From a virus, in IMG/VR virus record IMGVR_UViG_3300030090_003378, positions 1 to 64,000 of that record: 64,000 nt of DNA. One strand, written 5' to 3'. Shown here piece by piece: positions 17,206 through 26,911 of this stretch (position 1 is its first letter; each line of letters begins with the position of its first letter). A program made the position numbers and the translations under genes. A model generated the notes under the pieces. It was not told where the DNA came from, searched no databases, and saw only the letters and a program-made list of their open reading frames with translations.

Positions 17206-17997
17206 CTAAATATTATCTCTAAGTTGATTACTAATTCCGGGGCTTGAACCTTTAGGCATTCCGCCTCTTCGGTCTTGTGGGTTCATAACTTTACTTGCAG
17301 GTGTTTTAGTTGTTCGCATATCCTTTTCTTTTGCTGCTACTAAACCGCCAAGTTCTTTGTCTACTTCCCCGAGAGTTCTACCCATAGCCTTAATTTTAGT
17401 AATTGATTGTTTAAGTGCCATCAAAAGATTATGTTCTTGAGGACTCATTTTCCTTTCATCATCTACTGCTTTTGCACCAGCCGCTACTAATGGTAGTAGT
17501 TTATCCATATCAGTCTTGTAATAATCTCCTCCATCTGTGGGGTCGTAATCTGACTCATCATCAGCAGGTGGTTCATCAGCATCATCCATTGGGTCATAAT
17601 CCGATTCAGGTTCTACTTCATCTTCCCAATCTTCAGGTGTTGGTTTTGGTTCTTCTTTATTCAATGAAGAACCTGTATAGTCCCGACTCTTTTTTACTGC
17701 GGGTTTCTTAACTGTATTTGGCTTGCTTGGTTTAGCCGCGAATCGTGGTAATTGTTTGTTACCGAGGCTTGAATCATCTGTAACTTGAGTCCCACCCATA
17801 ACGTCTACTTTTTGACCTGATTGCTTTTTTGGTTTTACAATTTCAGCATCACCGACACCACTACCCAACGCATTGTTAATATGGTATTCTAATTCATCTA
17901 ATTGAGAAAGCATTAATGTTAACATTCTTTCTCCGTCGCTCAAGTCTTTTTTTCGGGCAACATGACCCAAATCAATATCATCATAATTTAAACTCAT
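17206..17997 (-). CDS. Acidic structural-region protein of unknown function
   Basis: 263 residues from ATG 17997, overlapping the stop of the upstream gene (ATGA). A short helical N terminus (MSLNYDDIDLGHVARKKD and a helix with LSQLDELEYHIN) is followed by a low-complexity Pro/Asp/Glu linker (about 60-155) with repeats of SDYDP and a helical C-terminal region ending PGISNQLRDNI. Composition resembles a scaffold-associated or linker protein. It lies between the 80-residue Trp-motif protein and the large ligase. No family recognised. Confidence 0.8.
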   Translation of the reverse strand: MSLNYDDIDLGHVARKKDLSDGERMLTLMLSQLDELEYHINNALGSGVGDAEIVKPKKQSGQKVDVMGGTQVTDDSSLGNKQLPRFAAKPSKPNTVKKPAVKKSRDYTGSSLNKEEPKPTPEDWEDEVEPESDYDPMDDADEPPADDESDYDPTDGGDYYKTDMDKLLPLVAAGAKAVDDERKMSPQEHNLLMALKQSITKIKAMGRTLGEVDKELGGLVAAKEKDMRTTKTPASKVMNPQDRRGGMPKGSSPGISNQLRDNI

Positions 17998-18239
17998 CAA
18001 ATATCACCTGTTAATTTTCTTACTAAGTCATCTACTTCGGTCCATTCCATTTTAGCCAAAGTGTCTGCATTTGGAACACCGTTTGTATTTGTGTTAATTG
18101 ATGGGGTCGGAGAATTTGTAACCACCAACCCTGATTTCATCAACACATTATCTGCGCTAAATACTGTGTATTCTAATTGCTTTACTCTATCTACTAATTC
18201 TTTTAATAGTAACGTTAATTCATTGTTTTCTTCTGTCAT
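17997..18239 (-). CDS. Small protein with scaffold-like C-terminal Trp motif
   Basis: 80 residues: an N-terminal coiled coil (LLLKELVDRVKQLEYTVF), a Ser/Thr/Asn-rich linker, and a C terminus MEWTEVDDLVRKLTGDI. The last stretch lines up with the scaffold C terminus (LSWEQVNDLAREVRGL) at Trp, Val, Asp-Leu and Arg, so both may dock on the same capsid surface. Start and stop overlap both neighbours. No family recognised. Confidence 0.8.
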   Translation of the reverse strand: MTEENNELTLLLKELVDRVKQLEYTVFSADNVLMKSGLVVTNSPTPSINTNTNGVPNADTLAKMEWTEVDDLVRKLTGDI

Positions 18240-21200
18240 CTTGTTCCGCCTCCGGATTTAGGGTATACCATTTCGCGTAAGTCCCGATACAGTTGTTCGT
18301 ATTCCTTACGCAATCTGCTTGCTAATTTCACTACTTTAATGTTTTCATCCTCATATCGAATAATTTTCTTCTTTAATTTAGCATCTCCCTTCATTAAACC
18401 TAACTTTTTGAGAGTGTCAATTAACTCACCTAACTTCAAAAAATCTTGTCCAAAATATTCTGTTGGGTCTGCTTGTGATAACAACATTTTAATTTGTTTT
18501 TTCTTTTTCTTATCTACTGATTCTAAAACTTTACCATCATCAGCCTTTGTAATATCTGATTTGTATAATTGGTCGCCCAATTTCTTTTTACGCTTTGTCC
18601 ACATTTGTAATTCAGACTCTATTTCTTCTCCTTTAGAGTTACGTCTTGGTTCATCTGAAAGTTTTGCCGTTCCATCTTTGTGTTCTTTTATTTTTTTCTG
18701 TGCTTCTTTGTAGCGATTAAAAAGGTCTTGACGCATAAATTCTTCAGCACTACCTCTCTTTGGTCGCCTTCGTTTAATATCTTCTAAATCTTTTTTGCCC
18801 CTTCGCCAATTATATTTTTTTGCGGCTTCAGCATATTCTTCATTAGTCATATCTTTTCTTCTTGCCCATGCTTCTTCTGCTTCCGCATCTTCTTCTTCAG
18901 GGGGAAGTTTAAATGGATTTCTTACTTCTTCAGATTCCAATTTAACTTTAGGTTTTTCACCGCGTTTACCTCTCATTTCTTCAAGTTGTGCAAGTGGTAA
19001 TCCCGTTTCAGGGTCATGTGTTTTTGCACGTTCTTCTGCTTCACGTTTAAATTCGGCTTCAGTTTTAAATCGCTTTGAGTCTATTTCTTTTTTCCATGAA
19101 GGTATATCAGGTTTAGGTTTCTTAGACGGTTTAACAAATTGACCACTCTTCGGGGGCCATTCTACTTCTATTTCACCTTCCTTTTCTTCTACTTCTTCAA
19201 GGGACATTGTTAGTGGATGAAGCATTCCGGAAAATTCACGCTTACCTTTAGGTTTCTTTTGGTCAGCCTCAAAAACTTCAATATGAGTAGATAATATGTA
19301 ATGGTATAATGAGAAATCTTTTCCGGGAACACCTGTTGCTATTTTTTGTTGCAAAAGGTCTGCCGCTTTATTTTCAATAGCACGTAATTCCTTGACACCT
19401 TTAATGCCTACGAATTTATCAGCAATACTTTTACCATCTATTGCTAATGCTATCATCAATCGAATAATATAATTTTTATCATCATACGGTCTAATTAGAT
19501 TTTTATATTCTCTTACAAAATTACTTGTAACACGGCCTCTCTTCCTATCAACCGTTAAACCACTTTTTACCATAGTTACTAATTCAGGTAAAGTGTCTTG
19601 AATAAATTCCAATAATTCTTGCACTGTGTTTAGGTCATCTCTTCCTACATCTTCACCTGATAATTTTCGATTCATCGTTTCAACAAAACTTTCAAGGAAA
19701 CTTGGGAACCCTTCAGCATTTGCATTCTTTACTTGAGTATTAAATGCGTTCCACATTCTCATTAAGTTTCTTGTTGGAATTGGATAATTAGGTGGCTTCA
19801 AAGCATAAATTTTTGCTAATACGTTAGACTTTCTTTTATCTGTTAAAGCCTCAAAATCTGATGCTTCCTTTTTGAACCCAACCTTGTTTAACCAATATTC
19901 TAAAATCCCACTACCATAGGTATACCAACCATCTTCATTATTTAACGTGTAAGGTATAGTGCTTTTTGTTGCAGTAATTAACGGAACAACCACAGTTAAA
20001 TCTTCTCCAATTGAATCTAAAGGAATATTATTTTTATCTCCACCCTTTCTACCAATTCTAATAACAGGGTTTCTTCTTTGAGTCCTTGCTTCTGATTGTT
20101 CTGCTAATCTTTTACCTTCAGAAGACATTTCAATTTGACCTGCTTTACCTGCACTTAATGGTTTAATAACTTCTGCTTCTGCTTCTGTTTCTTCTCTTAT
20201 AATTTCAATAAAGTAATCAAGTGTATCTAAATGTTCTTGTTTAAAATCTTTTGTTCTAGCCTCTTGTAGTAGTTTTAATCTTTCATTTTTATCTTCCTCA
20301 AGTAGTGCTTCTTGTAATAACCCATGTAGTTTGAATTCTTCGATTTGTTTTATCTGCTCTTGAATTTCCTCACGGGGAATCTTAAGTTTTTTTCCTTGAC
20401 TTACTACTTCTTCACGCGAAGCCAATTGACTTTGCCAACCTCTTAAACCGGCTTTAGAACCTGCGCCCGTCATAGGTGAAGTGGGACCAACAGGCTTTAG
20501 TTTTTCTGCCGCTTGTCTTCGAGCCTCTAATGCTGCTTCTGATTCTTCCTTTAGTTTTTCCTTAATTCTTTTCTCTTGACCGTAGCCATATTCTTCTTGC
20601 ATATCGTTACGATAATCTCGTAACACATCTCTAATGAGTTCTTGATTTTTTCCCCATACTGGCAATTCAGGTAATCTTTCTCTAATTGCTTCGTATATTC
20701 TTTTTTGGAATGAATCACCTGACAAATCTGCTTTGGGAAATTCCTTGTAATATTCATCCGTGACTTCATCTATAATTTTACTTCTTGCTTCTCTAATTTC
20801 ATCGAGATGTTCTGAAGTGTCCCACTTGCCTTCTTCAGTTTTATATTTCTCCATTACTTCTTTCATTTTTTCTTCATACATACGTCCGTATTTAGCACCC
20901 ATTAATTTTGCACCTGTTTCATACAGGTTTGAATCAGTTAACACTTGCGTTCTACCCATTAAGGCTGATTCAGGTATAAGATTTAATTGCCACATAACAG
21001 GTAAATCATAATCTACTTCTTTAGTCCTTTGAAGTGACCTTTCCCACCTTTCTTTTTGTTCCTTCCTACTCTCTTTGCTACCTTGAAACTTAGGAACTTT
21101 TGTGTAGAATTTTGGAAGTTTTTGGTCGCCTTGAAATTTTATTGGTCCGTGTTCTTCATCAAGTCCGGTATTTCTCCATATTTTTTCCCAATCTTCTCTT

Positions 21201-21424
21201 GACCTACTTACATTCAATGGTCGGCCCATCTTAGGAATAACAACGGGTCTTTTACTTTCCATAAAATCTTTTGACCATTCCTGCCCTATCTTTGCATCAA
21301 TGCGAGCGTATGTTTCTTGTGGTAAAAACTCTCCTTTAAGTAACTCATCACTATCCGCTATTTGATAGTAAATAGAACCTGCTAACTTTAGCAGGTAGCC
21401 CTTTATTAGAGTTTCTGATTTCAT
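18236..21424 (-). CDS. Very large charged structural-region protein, function unknown
   Basis: 1062 residues with an AGGTGATTAA site before the ATG. It is extremely rich in Lys, Arg, Glu and Asp, with predicted long helices and several basic runs (KRRRPKRG, KKKKKQIKML). A segment near 490-640 looks globular (RKSNVLAKIYALKPPNYPIP) with a helical repeat pattern. It lies between the portal-side genes and the ligase. Size and basic charge fit a protein packed with DNA or ejected into the cell. No catalytic motif or family recognised. Confidence 0.85.
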   Translation of the reverse strand: MKSETLIKGYLLKLAGSIYYQIADSDELLKGEFLPQETYARIDAKIGQEWSKDFMESKRPVVIPKMGRPLNVSRSREDWEKIWRNTGLDEEHGPIKFQGDQKLPKFYTKVPKFQGSKESRKEQKERWERSLQRTKEVDYDLPVMWQLNLIPESALMGRTQVLTDSNLYETGAKLMGAKYGRMYEEKMKEVMEKYKTEEGKWDTSEHLDEIREARSKIIDEVTDEYYKEFPKADLSGDSFQKRIYEAIRERLPELPVWGKNQELIRDVLRDYRNDMQEEYGYGQEKRIKEKLKEESEAALEARRQAAEKLKPVGPTSPMTGAGSKAGLRGWQSQLASREEVVSQGKKLKIPREEIQEQIKQIEEFKLHGLLQEALLEEDKNERLKLLQEARTKDFKQEHLDTLDYFIEIIREETEAEAEVIKPLSAGKAGQIEMSSEGKRLAEQSEARTQRRNPVIRIGRKGGDKNNIPLDSIGEDLTVVVPLITATKSTIPYTLNNEDGWYTYGSGILEYWLNKVGFKKEASDFEALTDKRKSNVLAKIYALKPPNYPIPTRNLMRMWNAFNTQVKNANAEGFPSFLESFVETMNRKLSGEDVGRDDLNTVQELLEFIQDTLPELVTMVKSGLTVDRKRGRVTSNFVREYKNLIRPYDDKNYIIRLMIALAIDGKSIADKFVGIKGVKELRAIENKAADLLQQKIATGVPGKDFSLYHYILSTHIEVFEADQKKPKGKREFSGMLHPLTMSLEEVEEKEGEIEVEWPPKSGQFVKPSKKPKPDIPSWKKEIDSKRFKTEAEFKREAEERAKTHDPETGLPLAQLEEMRGKRGEKPKVKLESEEVRNPFKLPPEEEDAEAEEAWARRKDMTNEEYAEAAKKYNWRRGKKDLEDIKRRRPKRGSAEEFMRQDLFNRYKEAQKKIKEHKDGTAKLSDEPRRNSKGEEIESELQMWTKRKKKLGDQLYKSDITKADDGKVLESVDKKKKKQIKMLLSQADPTEYFGQDFLKLGELIDTLKKLGLMKGDAKLKKKIIRYEDENIKVVKLASRLRKEYEQLYRDLREMVYPKSGGGTR

Positions 21425-21432
21425 TTAATCAC

Positions 21433-21648
21433 CTAAACTTGTTTAAATTTATTTGAACGTTTTGGACCCCCTGTAATAACACCGGGAACATTAGGTTCAT
21501 TAACACCCTTATTGTCCGGCGCTTCAGGGATAGGTGGACACATATTTTTTGTGACCCTTTCCTGTGGCTTTGGTTTATTCAAATCACTATGTAGTTTCTC
21601 AATTTTTGCTTTTGCGTCTGCTAATTTTCTATTAATTATATCTGTCAT
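21433..21648 (-). CDS. Small Pro-rich portal-side protein
   Basis: 71 residues: a short coiled coil (RKLADAKAKIEKLHSDL) then a Pro/Asn-rich tail (PPIPEAPDNKGVNEPNVPG). A GGGTGATATT site precedes the ATG. Placed directly after the portal gene with a 4-nt gap. No family recognised; size and position would fit a minor head factor. Confidence 0.75.
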   Translation of the reverse strand: MTDIINRKLADAKAKIEKLHSDLNKPKPQERVTKNMCPPIPEAPDNKGVNEPNVPGVITGGPKRSNKFKQV

Positions 21649-21652
21649 AATA

Positions 21653-23296
21653 TCACCCTACTCTTCTTTCTGTTCTTTTATCAACATTCTGATTACCTGC
21701 ACCTCTTGGTAGTCCTGTGTTTCTTTTATCAGGCCCAACACTCATTGAAGGTTTATTTCTTGTTTTTGCTACTGGTGTGCCTCCACCTTTATTTCCACCC
21801 ATCATCATCTGCTCTTGCATTTGACCTAATTGACTTGCATCAATATCTGTTCCCGCATATGGGTCAGTTTCTAATGGCTTATCTCCACCATCTTCAGACT
21901 TCTTTCCTTCAATTTCTTTTTGTTCTTTCTTGAATATAAAGTTTCCTTCTTCATCCATATCTACTTCAAATCCTAAATTCTTAATTTGTGTAGCGAGGTT
22001 AATTTCAATTTCTCGGCGTCGTAAGTGTGCCACATCATCCTCTTCTTCTGAACGTAATAGTTTTAATGACCAATCTGTAATACCAAACTCTCTCATTAAG
22101 TATGGGAATAGATATTGATTGTAAACATTTTGTGACATTTCAACCGCTCGATTTGTAACAAGAATTTGCATACTTTCGTTATTCAATCCACCACTCGTTG
22201 ATGTATCTGCTTGGAATGCTTTTGATACACCATAGAAAGCCCCTATGCGGTCCCTTAAGTCATCCTTAACAGGTATGTAGTCCATCTCCTTTAGTGTGTT
22301 CATAAATTGAATCCACTCAACACTACCTCGATTGTTACCTTCTGTTTCAATTCCCATGATAGGAATGTAGTGTGGGTCTTTTTCTAACTTCTCCTTTACA
22401 CCCTTCCAATATCGAACTAATGATTCCATATTGTTTGTTTGAACTGCAAGAATACCTCTTGGTGTTCGTGCCTTAGTATATGAAGTATTAACATAGTTTT
22501 CCATAGCAATAAGGGTAGTAATATGATTCCATAATGTAATAATAGGTGGCCGACCATATAGCCGACTTGGATTATACTTGCTAAAGTGAATAACTTCCCC
22601 TTCAATAAAATATTGGTCCTCACCATGAACTCTATTAACGAAGGTAATAGGGTGAAGTTTGGAATTGCATTCAGGACACCTTTCATGTTTATCTTGAGTA
22701 ATAAAATCTCTATGTGTTACACAGGTGTAATTAGAATTATTTCTGTCACCTTCTTCATCTACTTCTAAATACATTGTTAGTGGGTCGCCTCTGTATAATT
22801 CCTTAATCTTATGCATCACAATATTTCCTAAATTATCTAAGTAATATTCTTTGACCAAAATTAAATAGGCGTCATCAGCAATATTTAAATCGGTTTCTAA
22901 TTCCTTTAATACATCAATAAATAATTGGTCAGACTTATTAACATAGCCTTCAAAGAACTTTTCAGCGTATTGCTTTTGTGCATAATCAGGTTTTACCAAA
23001 TTAGTAGAACCACAAGAAACACATTGGTCTGTATGTTCTGCCATTGTAACATTACAATCCGCACACTTACTATAAAATGCCTTTTCCCATTCATAGCCTC
23101 GTCGGAAAATTTCAGTCTTTAATTTACTAATACAAGTTCTCACAATAACAGATTGATTTGCTACTTCGTAAAGATACGGACCCACCATATGTTGTGGGTG
23201 TCGTCTTTCCTGAATACCTAAATTATACACCTCTTTATCTTTAGGTGTAGGCGTTCTACGTTTAACAAATTTTCCTATGTAATCTTTTAATCCCAT
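21653..23296 (-). CDS. Portal protein with inserted zinc fingers
   Basis: 547 residues. Portal features: an N-terminal VANQSVIVRTCISKLKTEI helix region, the clip/stem region GEVIHFSKYNPSRLYGRPPI, and the wing/crown part near 320-400 (FYGVSKAFQADTSTSGG, then a helix with ILVTNRAVEMSQ), followed by a disordered Gly/Lys-rich tail. Two Cys clusters, CADC...CVSC (about 78-95) and a second ending CPEC (about 190-220), look like zinc-binding inserts in the wing. The portal forms the 12-fold DNA channel. It sits after TerL with a LAGLIDADG-bearing gene in between. Confidence 0.85.
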   Translation of the reverse strand: MGLKDYIGKFVKRRTPTPKDKEVYNLGIQERRHPQHMVGPYLYEVANQSVIVRTCISKLKTEIFRRGYEWEKAFYSKCADCNVTMAEHTDQCVSCGSTNLVKPDYAQKQYAEKFFEGYVNKSDQLFIDVLKELETDLNIADDAYLILVKEYYLDNLGNIVMHKIKELYRGDPLTMYLEVDEEGDRNNSNYTCVTHRDFITQDKHERCPECNSKLHPITFVNRVHGEDQYFIEGEVIHFSKYNPSRLYGRPPIITLWNHITTLIAMENYVNTSYTKARTPRGILAVQTNNMESLVRYWKGVKEKLEKDPHYIPIMGIETEGNNRGSVEWIQFMNTLKEMDYIPVKDDLRDRIGAFYGVSKAFQADTSTSGGLNNESMQILVTNRAVEMSQNVYNQYLFPYLMREFGITDWSLKLLRSEEEDDVAHLRRREIEINLATQIKNLGFEVDMDEEGNFIFKKEQKEIEGKKSEDGGDKPLETDPYAGTDIDASQLGQMQEQMMMGGNKGGGTPVAKTRNKPSMSVGPDKRNTGLPRGAGNQNVDKRTERRVG

Positions 23297-24843
23297 TATT
23301 CCACCCCGCTTTCTAATTCATCCATAAGACTCATTTTATTATTATCGTGATACTTTACTACAACTTCAGGGTCAATGCCATATTTAACAAACTCAGTTTT
23401 GTTTCTTGCATCTTTCCAATTCTCGTATTTAATTAACTTAAAGATTTCTTCTAATCTTGGTTTAGCCCAATCTTGTTTCTTAAAACCTTGCTTAATTCTA
23501 ATTGCTTCTAATACTAATTCTGCTTGGGCCTTTTTCATTCTGAAGTGAGGCAGACATTTTTCTAAAATTACCCCAATATCATTTTGACTGTAAAAGTTTA
23601 AACGATGTTGACTGCGATTATTCTCCCCTACCTTTTGGTCAAGATGAAGTCTGCCACATTTTAATTCCTTTTCAAGTTCTTGGAAAAAGCCTCTACCTCT
23701 ATCTCCCGTAGCAATCATTCCTACTCTTGGTGAAGTTTTTGAATCCATTGTAATGTAACCATCTGAATCAATAAATCCTGCAACATATGAATATAGGTCT
23801 TTTTTGATTTCCTTTGGCAGTAGATAATAACCATCATCCACCTTAGTAGTATTAATTTTCTTTACCATTTTTGAAATAGATTGCGGACTTGTAATTTTAT
23901 GGAATGATAGGGGAAGTTTATTGTGAATTTGATTTGATGTAATTCCCGGATGACCACAAATAATATCTGTAACCGTATCTTGTATTATTTGCTTTTTTGA
24001 TTTCCTAATTGATTGGTGTGAAATTTCCTTAAGTTTAGAATTGAATAGTTTGCGGCTATCTTTAATTGATTTAGTTAAGTCTGCAAAATCATGCCCAAAA
24101 TCTAAATCTTTTTTATCCAAAGAATCTTCCCACATTTTACACAATAATTCTACAAACTCTCCGCGAGTTTTACCATCCTTAATATAGTATAATTTAGCCA
24201 ACTTTTCTTCTTTCAAAGCCAACGTTTTCATAATAGATTGATATGGTCTTAACCAGTAAATTGAATCCATTGTTTTCTGAATGTATTCTTCATAGGCAGT
24301 AATTAAATGGTCTGAAGCCTTAGTAACTTTATCCCTATGTTCTCCTTTTAATTCACGTCGAATCATTTTTAATTCTTTGATTAAATCAGGAATACACTTT
24401 CCTCCCACAATTGGTGCTGATGGATATTCGGGAATATAACTCATCGCTTCAGTTAGATTAGTTCCTTTCATACGTGAGATAGTTTTGACAATATCTGCTT
24501 CATTCCCATACTGATTAGACAGCCATTTGTCAAATGATTTAGTTTCGTCTTTAGCACTACCTTCCATACCTGTTGGTGCATCTAAATCCGCAGTAGCGAA
24601 ACCTTCTATTGAAGTCTCCAATACATCTTGTAAAGTTGGTGAACCTTTTTTACCATCAGTTCCTGTTTGTCGCAAATAATTTTCAGCCCCTGTTTGAACG
24701 GATGGAGGAACATCTAATTTGTTTAAATTTTCTGAAAGGCGTTCCTTAATCGGTGCTTCTTCTTCTTTAATCCGTTCTAATTCTTGAAGGTCACGTTTAG
24801 CATCTTCAATGTTTATTTCCTCAGCCTTCTTAATTAATACCAT
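23296..24843 (-). CDS. Fusion protein with winged-helix and LAGLIDADG endonuclease-like domain
   Basis: 515 residues from ATG 24843, which has GGAGGTGG 6 nt upstream (a GTG lies 3 codons earlier). The first ~300 residues are helical and charged, of unknown type. Residues ~285-335 look like a winged helix (GHPGITSNQIHNKLPLSFHK). From about 335 comes a LAGLIDADG homing-endonuclease signature, YVAGFIDSDGYI, with the following strands and helices (VGMIATGDRGRGFFQELE). Such domains cut DNA at long sites and occur as free-standing mobile genes or in introns/inteins. Here it is the C-terminal half of a gene wedged between terminase and portal. It may be a captured homing enzyme or a structure-specific nuclease used in packaging. 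Confidence 0.75.
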   Translation of the reverse strand: MVLIKKAEEINIEDAKRDLQELERIKEEEAPIKERLSENLNKLDVPPSVQTGAENYLRQTGTDGKKGSPTLQDVLETSIEGFATADLDAPTGMEGSAKDETKSFDKWLSNQYGNEADIVKTISRMKGTNLTEAMSYIPEYPSAPIVGGKCIPDLIKELKMIRRELKGEHRDKVTKASDHLITAYEEYIQKTMDSIYWLRPYQSIMKTLALKEEKLAKLYYIKDGKTRGEFVELLCKMWEDSLDKKDLDFGHDFADLTKSIKDSRKLFNSKLKEISHQSIRKSKKQIIQDTVTDIICGHPGITSNQIHNKLPLSFHKITSPQSISKMVKKINTTKVDDGYYLLPKEIKKDLYSYVAGFIDSDGYITMDSKTSPRVGMIATGDRGRGFFQELEKELKCGRLHLDQKVGENNRSQHRLNFYSQNDIGVILEKCLPHFRMKKAQAELVLEAIRIKQGFKKQDWAKPRLEEIFKLIKYENWKDARNKTEFVKYGIDPEVVVKYHDNNKMSLMDELESGVE

Positions 24844-26251
24844 ATATTCCACCTCCTAAGAAATTTTGCATTGGGTCGGGTTCTTGATTCAGGAATCCCT
24901 CATCATCTATGTCTATGAATGCGTCATTAAAAGTCTTTGTGGCGTAATTTGCTAATGCAAGAGCAATCACTATGTCGTCGTGAGCGCCCACTCCCTCTAT
25001 CTTACCATTCACGTTGATACCGAATGCACTCATCTCCTGTATAATACTTTTGGTCACATTCTTAGATTCTGCGTTACGCATAGGGAAAATAATTTTGTGA
25101 TTTTCTACATTCATCTGCAAATTGACAATGATTTCTTCTTTCTTTTTTCTACTCATAGTAAACTCTCTCACGGGGAAGTCTGAAATACTTTTTAATTCCA
25201 TAGCAAAAGCCTTTGCAAATGTATTAGTTTCAATCATCACAATTTCAGGTTGGAACCTACGGCATAAGTCCATGATATGTTGAATGTGTTCTCTAAAGTC
25301 TAAACCTTTGGCTCTAAACATATGAACAACCTGTTTATTCATATCTTCATCTACTTCAAGAACTAACATCACTGTGTAGTCACCATCGGCTGATATAGCA
25401 GGGTCATACCCAATGTAATATCTGTAACCATCTCTTTTACTACTACGCAACATAGCGTGTTTATCTTGACAGGCTTTAATGTGTTCAGGGTCAAATAGCA
25501 TTGTATCGGTGCTTATGGGTATACAAAGATATTCGCGGGTAAATTTCATGGAACCAATTTCACGCTTACGTTGTTCTAATTTTTCAGCGTTCCATCTTTC
25601 AGGCCATAATGCATCACCCGCTTGATTGATTGCTGGATAACGTAGAACATGATACTCAGGGTTTTCATCTAACTCAGCAAATATGTCAGTATAGGTAAAC
25701 GGTGTGCCAACCATTCTAAGTTTTGCTGTGTGGTGTAGGGTAGGCATCATATCGCCCCAAAACCAATCACTTACTCGCTTAATAGCATTCATGCTAAACT
25801 CTTTCAAAGGGTCGTCAATGATAATTTCATTTGGGTGCAAACCTCGAATCTGTGAACCGACTGAGCGTTCTTTGATATTGTTGCCATTTGTTAATGTCAT
25901 GTTACCAACGGCCCAACCTTCTCTCGGTTTGAATTGTTTTAAACAGGGTGTGTTAATAAATATTCTTTCAATATCTTTCATATGAACCATTGTCTGTTTA
26001 TGGTTAGAAGAAATGTATACAATCTCATAACCTGAAGGTTGAAATACTAACTGAAATACACACCATGCGTGAAAGAAAACAGATTTTCCGTGGTCACGAG
26101 AACAGATAATAACTGTGCTGTTTGTATTGCGAACTTCTTCTAACCATTCAGCGTGAAATTCTGTTAACTGATAGCCTAAAACTTTAGTGAAGAAATACTC
26201 AAAGTTTCCATCGGACATTTTCAAGTCCATCTCTTGTAACAGGTTATCCAT
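24830..26251 (-). CDS. terL: Terminase large subunit (packaging ATPase and nuclease)
   Basis: 473 residues from ATG 26251 (GGGAGAGAG upstream and TAATG overlap with the preceding gene; ATG 26266 is the alternative). Walker A CSRDHGKS at ~50-57, Walker B EIIIDD at ~142-147 and coupling motif VGTPFTY at ~181 form the ATPase. The RNase H-like nuclease has GYDPAISADGD (Asp283), IETN (Glu341) and GAHDD (Asp425/426). It pumps DNA through the portal into procapsids and cuts concatemers. A TerS-like gene lies 8 kb upstream. All key residues present. Confidence 0.95.
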   Translation of the reverse strand: MDNLLQEMDLKMSDGNFEYFFTKVLGYQLTEFHAEWLEEVRNTNSTVIICSRDHGKSVFFHAWCVFQLVFQPSGYEIVYISSNHKQTMVHMKDIERIFINTPCLKQFKPREGWAVGNMTLTNGNNIKERSVGSQIRGLHPNEIIIDDPLKEFSMNAIKRVSDWFWGDMMPTLHHTAKLRMVGTPFTYTDIFAELDENPEYHVLRYPAINQAGDALWPERWNAEKLEQRKREIGSMKFTREYLCIPISTDTMLFDPEHIKACQDKHAMLRSSKRDGYRYYIGYDPAISADGDYTVMLVLEVDEDMNKQVVHMFRAKGLDFREHIQHIMDLCRRFQPEIVMIETNTFAKAFAMELKSISDFPVREFTMSRKKKEEIIVNLQMNVENHKIIFPMRNAESKNVTKSIIQEMSAFGINVNGKIEGVGAHDDIVIALALANYATKTFNDAFIDIDDEGFLNQEPDPMQNFLGGGIYGIN

Positions 26252-26910
26252 TATACTCTCTCCCATTCTCCGTGAAATTTATGTGCTTCTTCTACCGGTT
26301 CCTTAGTATACCAATTTTTGTTATCGACAACATTCTGCAAATATCTTTTGTGACCTCGCTTTAATTTTCTATGAGCAATAACTTTAGCATTGGTAATTGC
26401 AGACTTATTCCAAATACAACCACTATCTACATCTAAGGATGAAAGGTAATATGGTTCATCCAAATGATGAGTTCTTGCTTTCCAATGGTCATAAAACTCT
26501 ATTCCATCATAGTCATTAGCAACGGCAATCCAATTAATATACGGGCGGTGGTATGTAGGAAAGCGACTTTTATCAGAATCTCTATCATACATTACTAGAT
26601 ACTTTTCATGGAAATTAACATAATCTTCTTTTGTTCTTAATTGTAAAACATTACCTGTAATATCGAAGGTATAGATGTAATCATAATTAAAGTCCCAATC
26701 AGGTTGATTACCTTTTAACCACTGTGACCAATTATATTCATCTCCTGCAAAAGAATACCAAACGCCCGAAGGTTTCATTGATTGGTCACGTTGCTCAACA
26801 TTATTTGCTAATTCTACATCAGGGTGAGTTCCTAACCTAACCCTTTTATCTTTAGGTAAATCTGTTAAATCTACATTCCATGTAGGCATTTTTAGAACAT
26901 CCCACCACAT
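26251..26910 (-). CDS. Tagged protein resembling phage ADP-ribosyltransferase-like family
   Basis: 219 residues from ATG 26910 behind GGAGGTAAATA. It starts MWWDVLKMP, a variant of the late tag. The body carries a pattern known from a family of viral hypothetical proteins: GVWYSFAGDEYNWSQW (about 70-85), a YTFDITGNVLQL strand, ANDYDGIEFYD and SLDVDSGCIWN. The arrangement of a first strand with Arg, a YS strand and a C-terminal W/C motif is reminiscent of ADP-ribosyltransferases, but I cannot place the catalytic Glu with certainty. If packaged, it could be an ejected host-modifying enzyme. Overlaps TerL by one TAATG. Confidence 0.6.
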   Translation of the reverse strand: MWWDVLKMPTWNVDLTDLPKDKRVRLGTHPDVELANNVEQRDQSMKPSGVWYSFAGDEYNWSQWLKGNQPDWDFNYDYIYTFDITGNVLQLRTKEDYVNFHEKYLVMYDRDSDKSRFPTYHRPYINWIAVANDYDGIEFYDHWKARTHHLDEPYYLSSLDVDSGCIWNKSAITNAKVIAHRKLKRGHKRYLQNVVDNKNWYTKEPVEEAHKFHGEWERV

Positions 26911-26911
26911 A

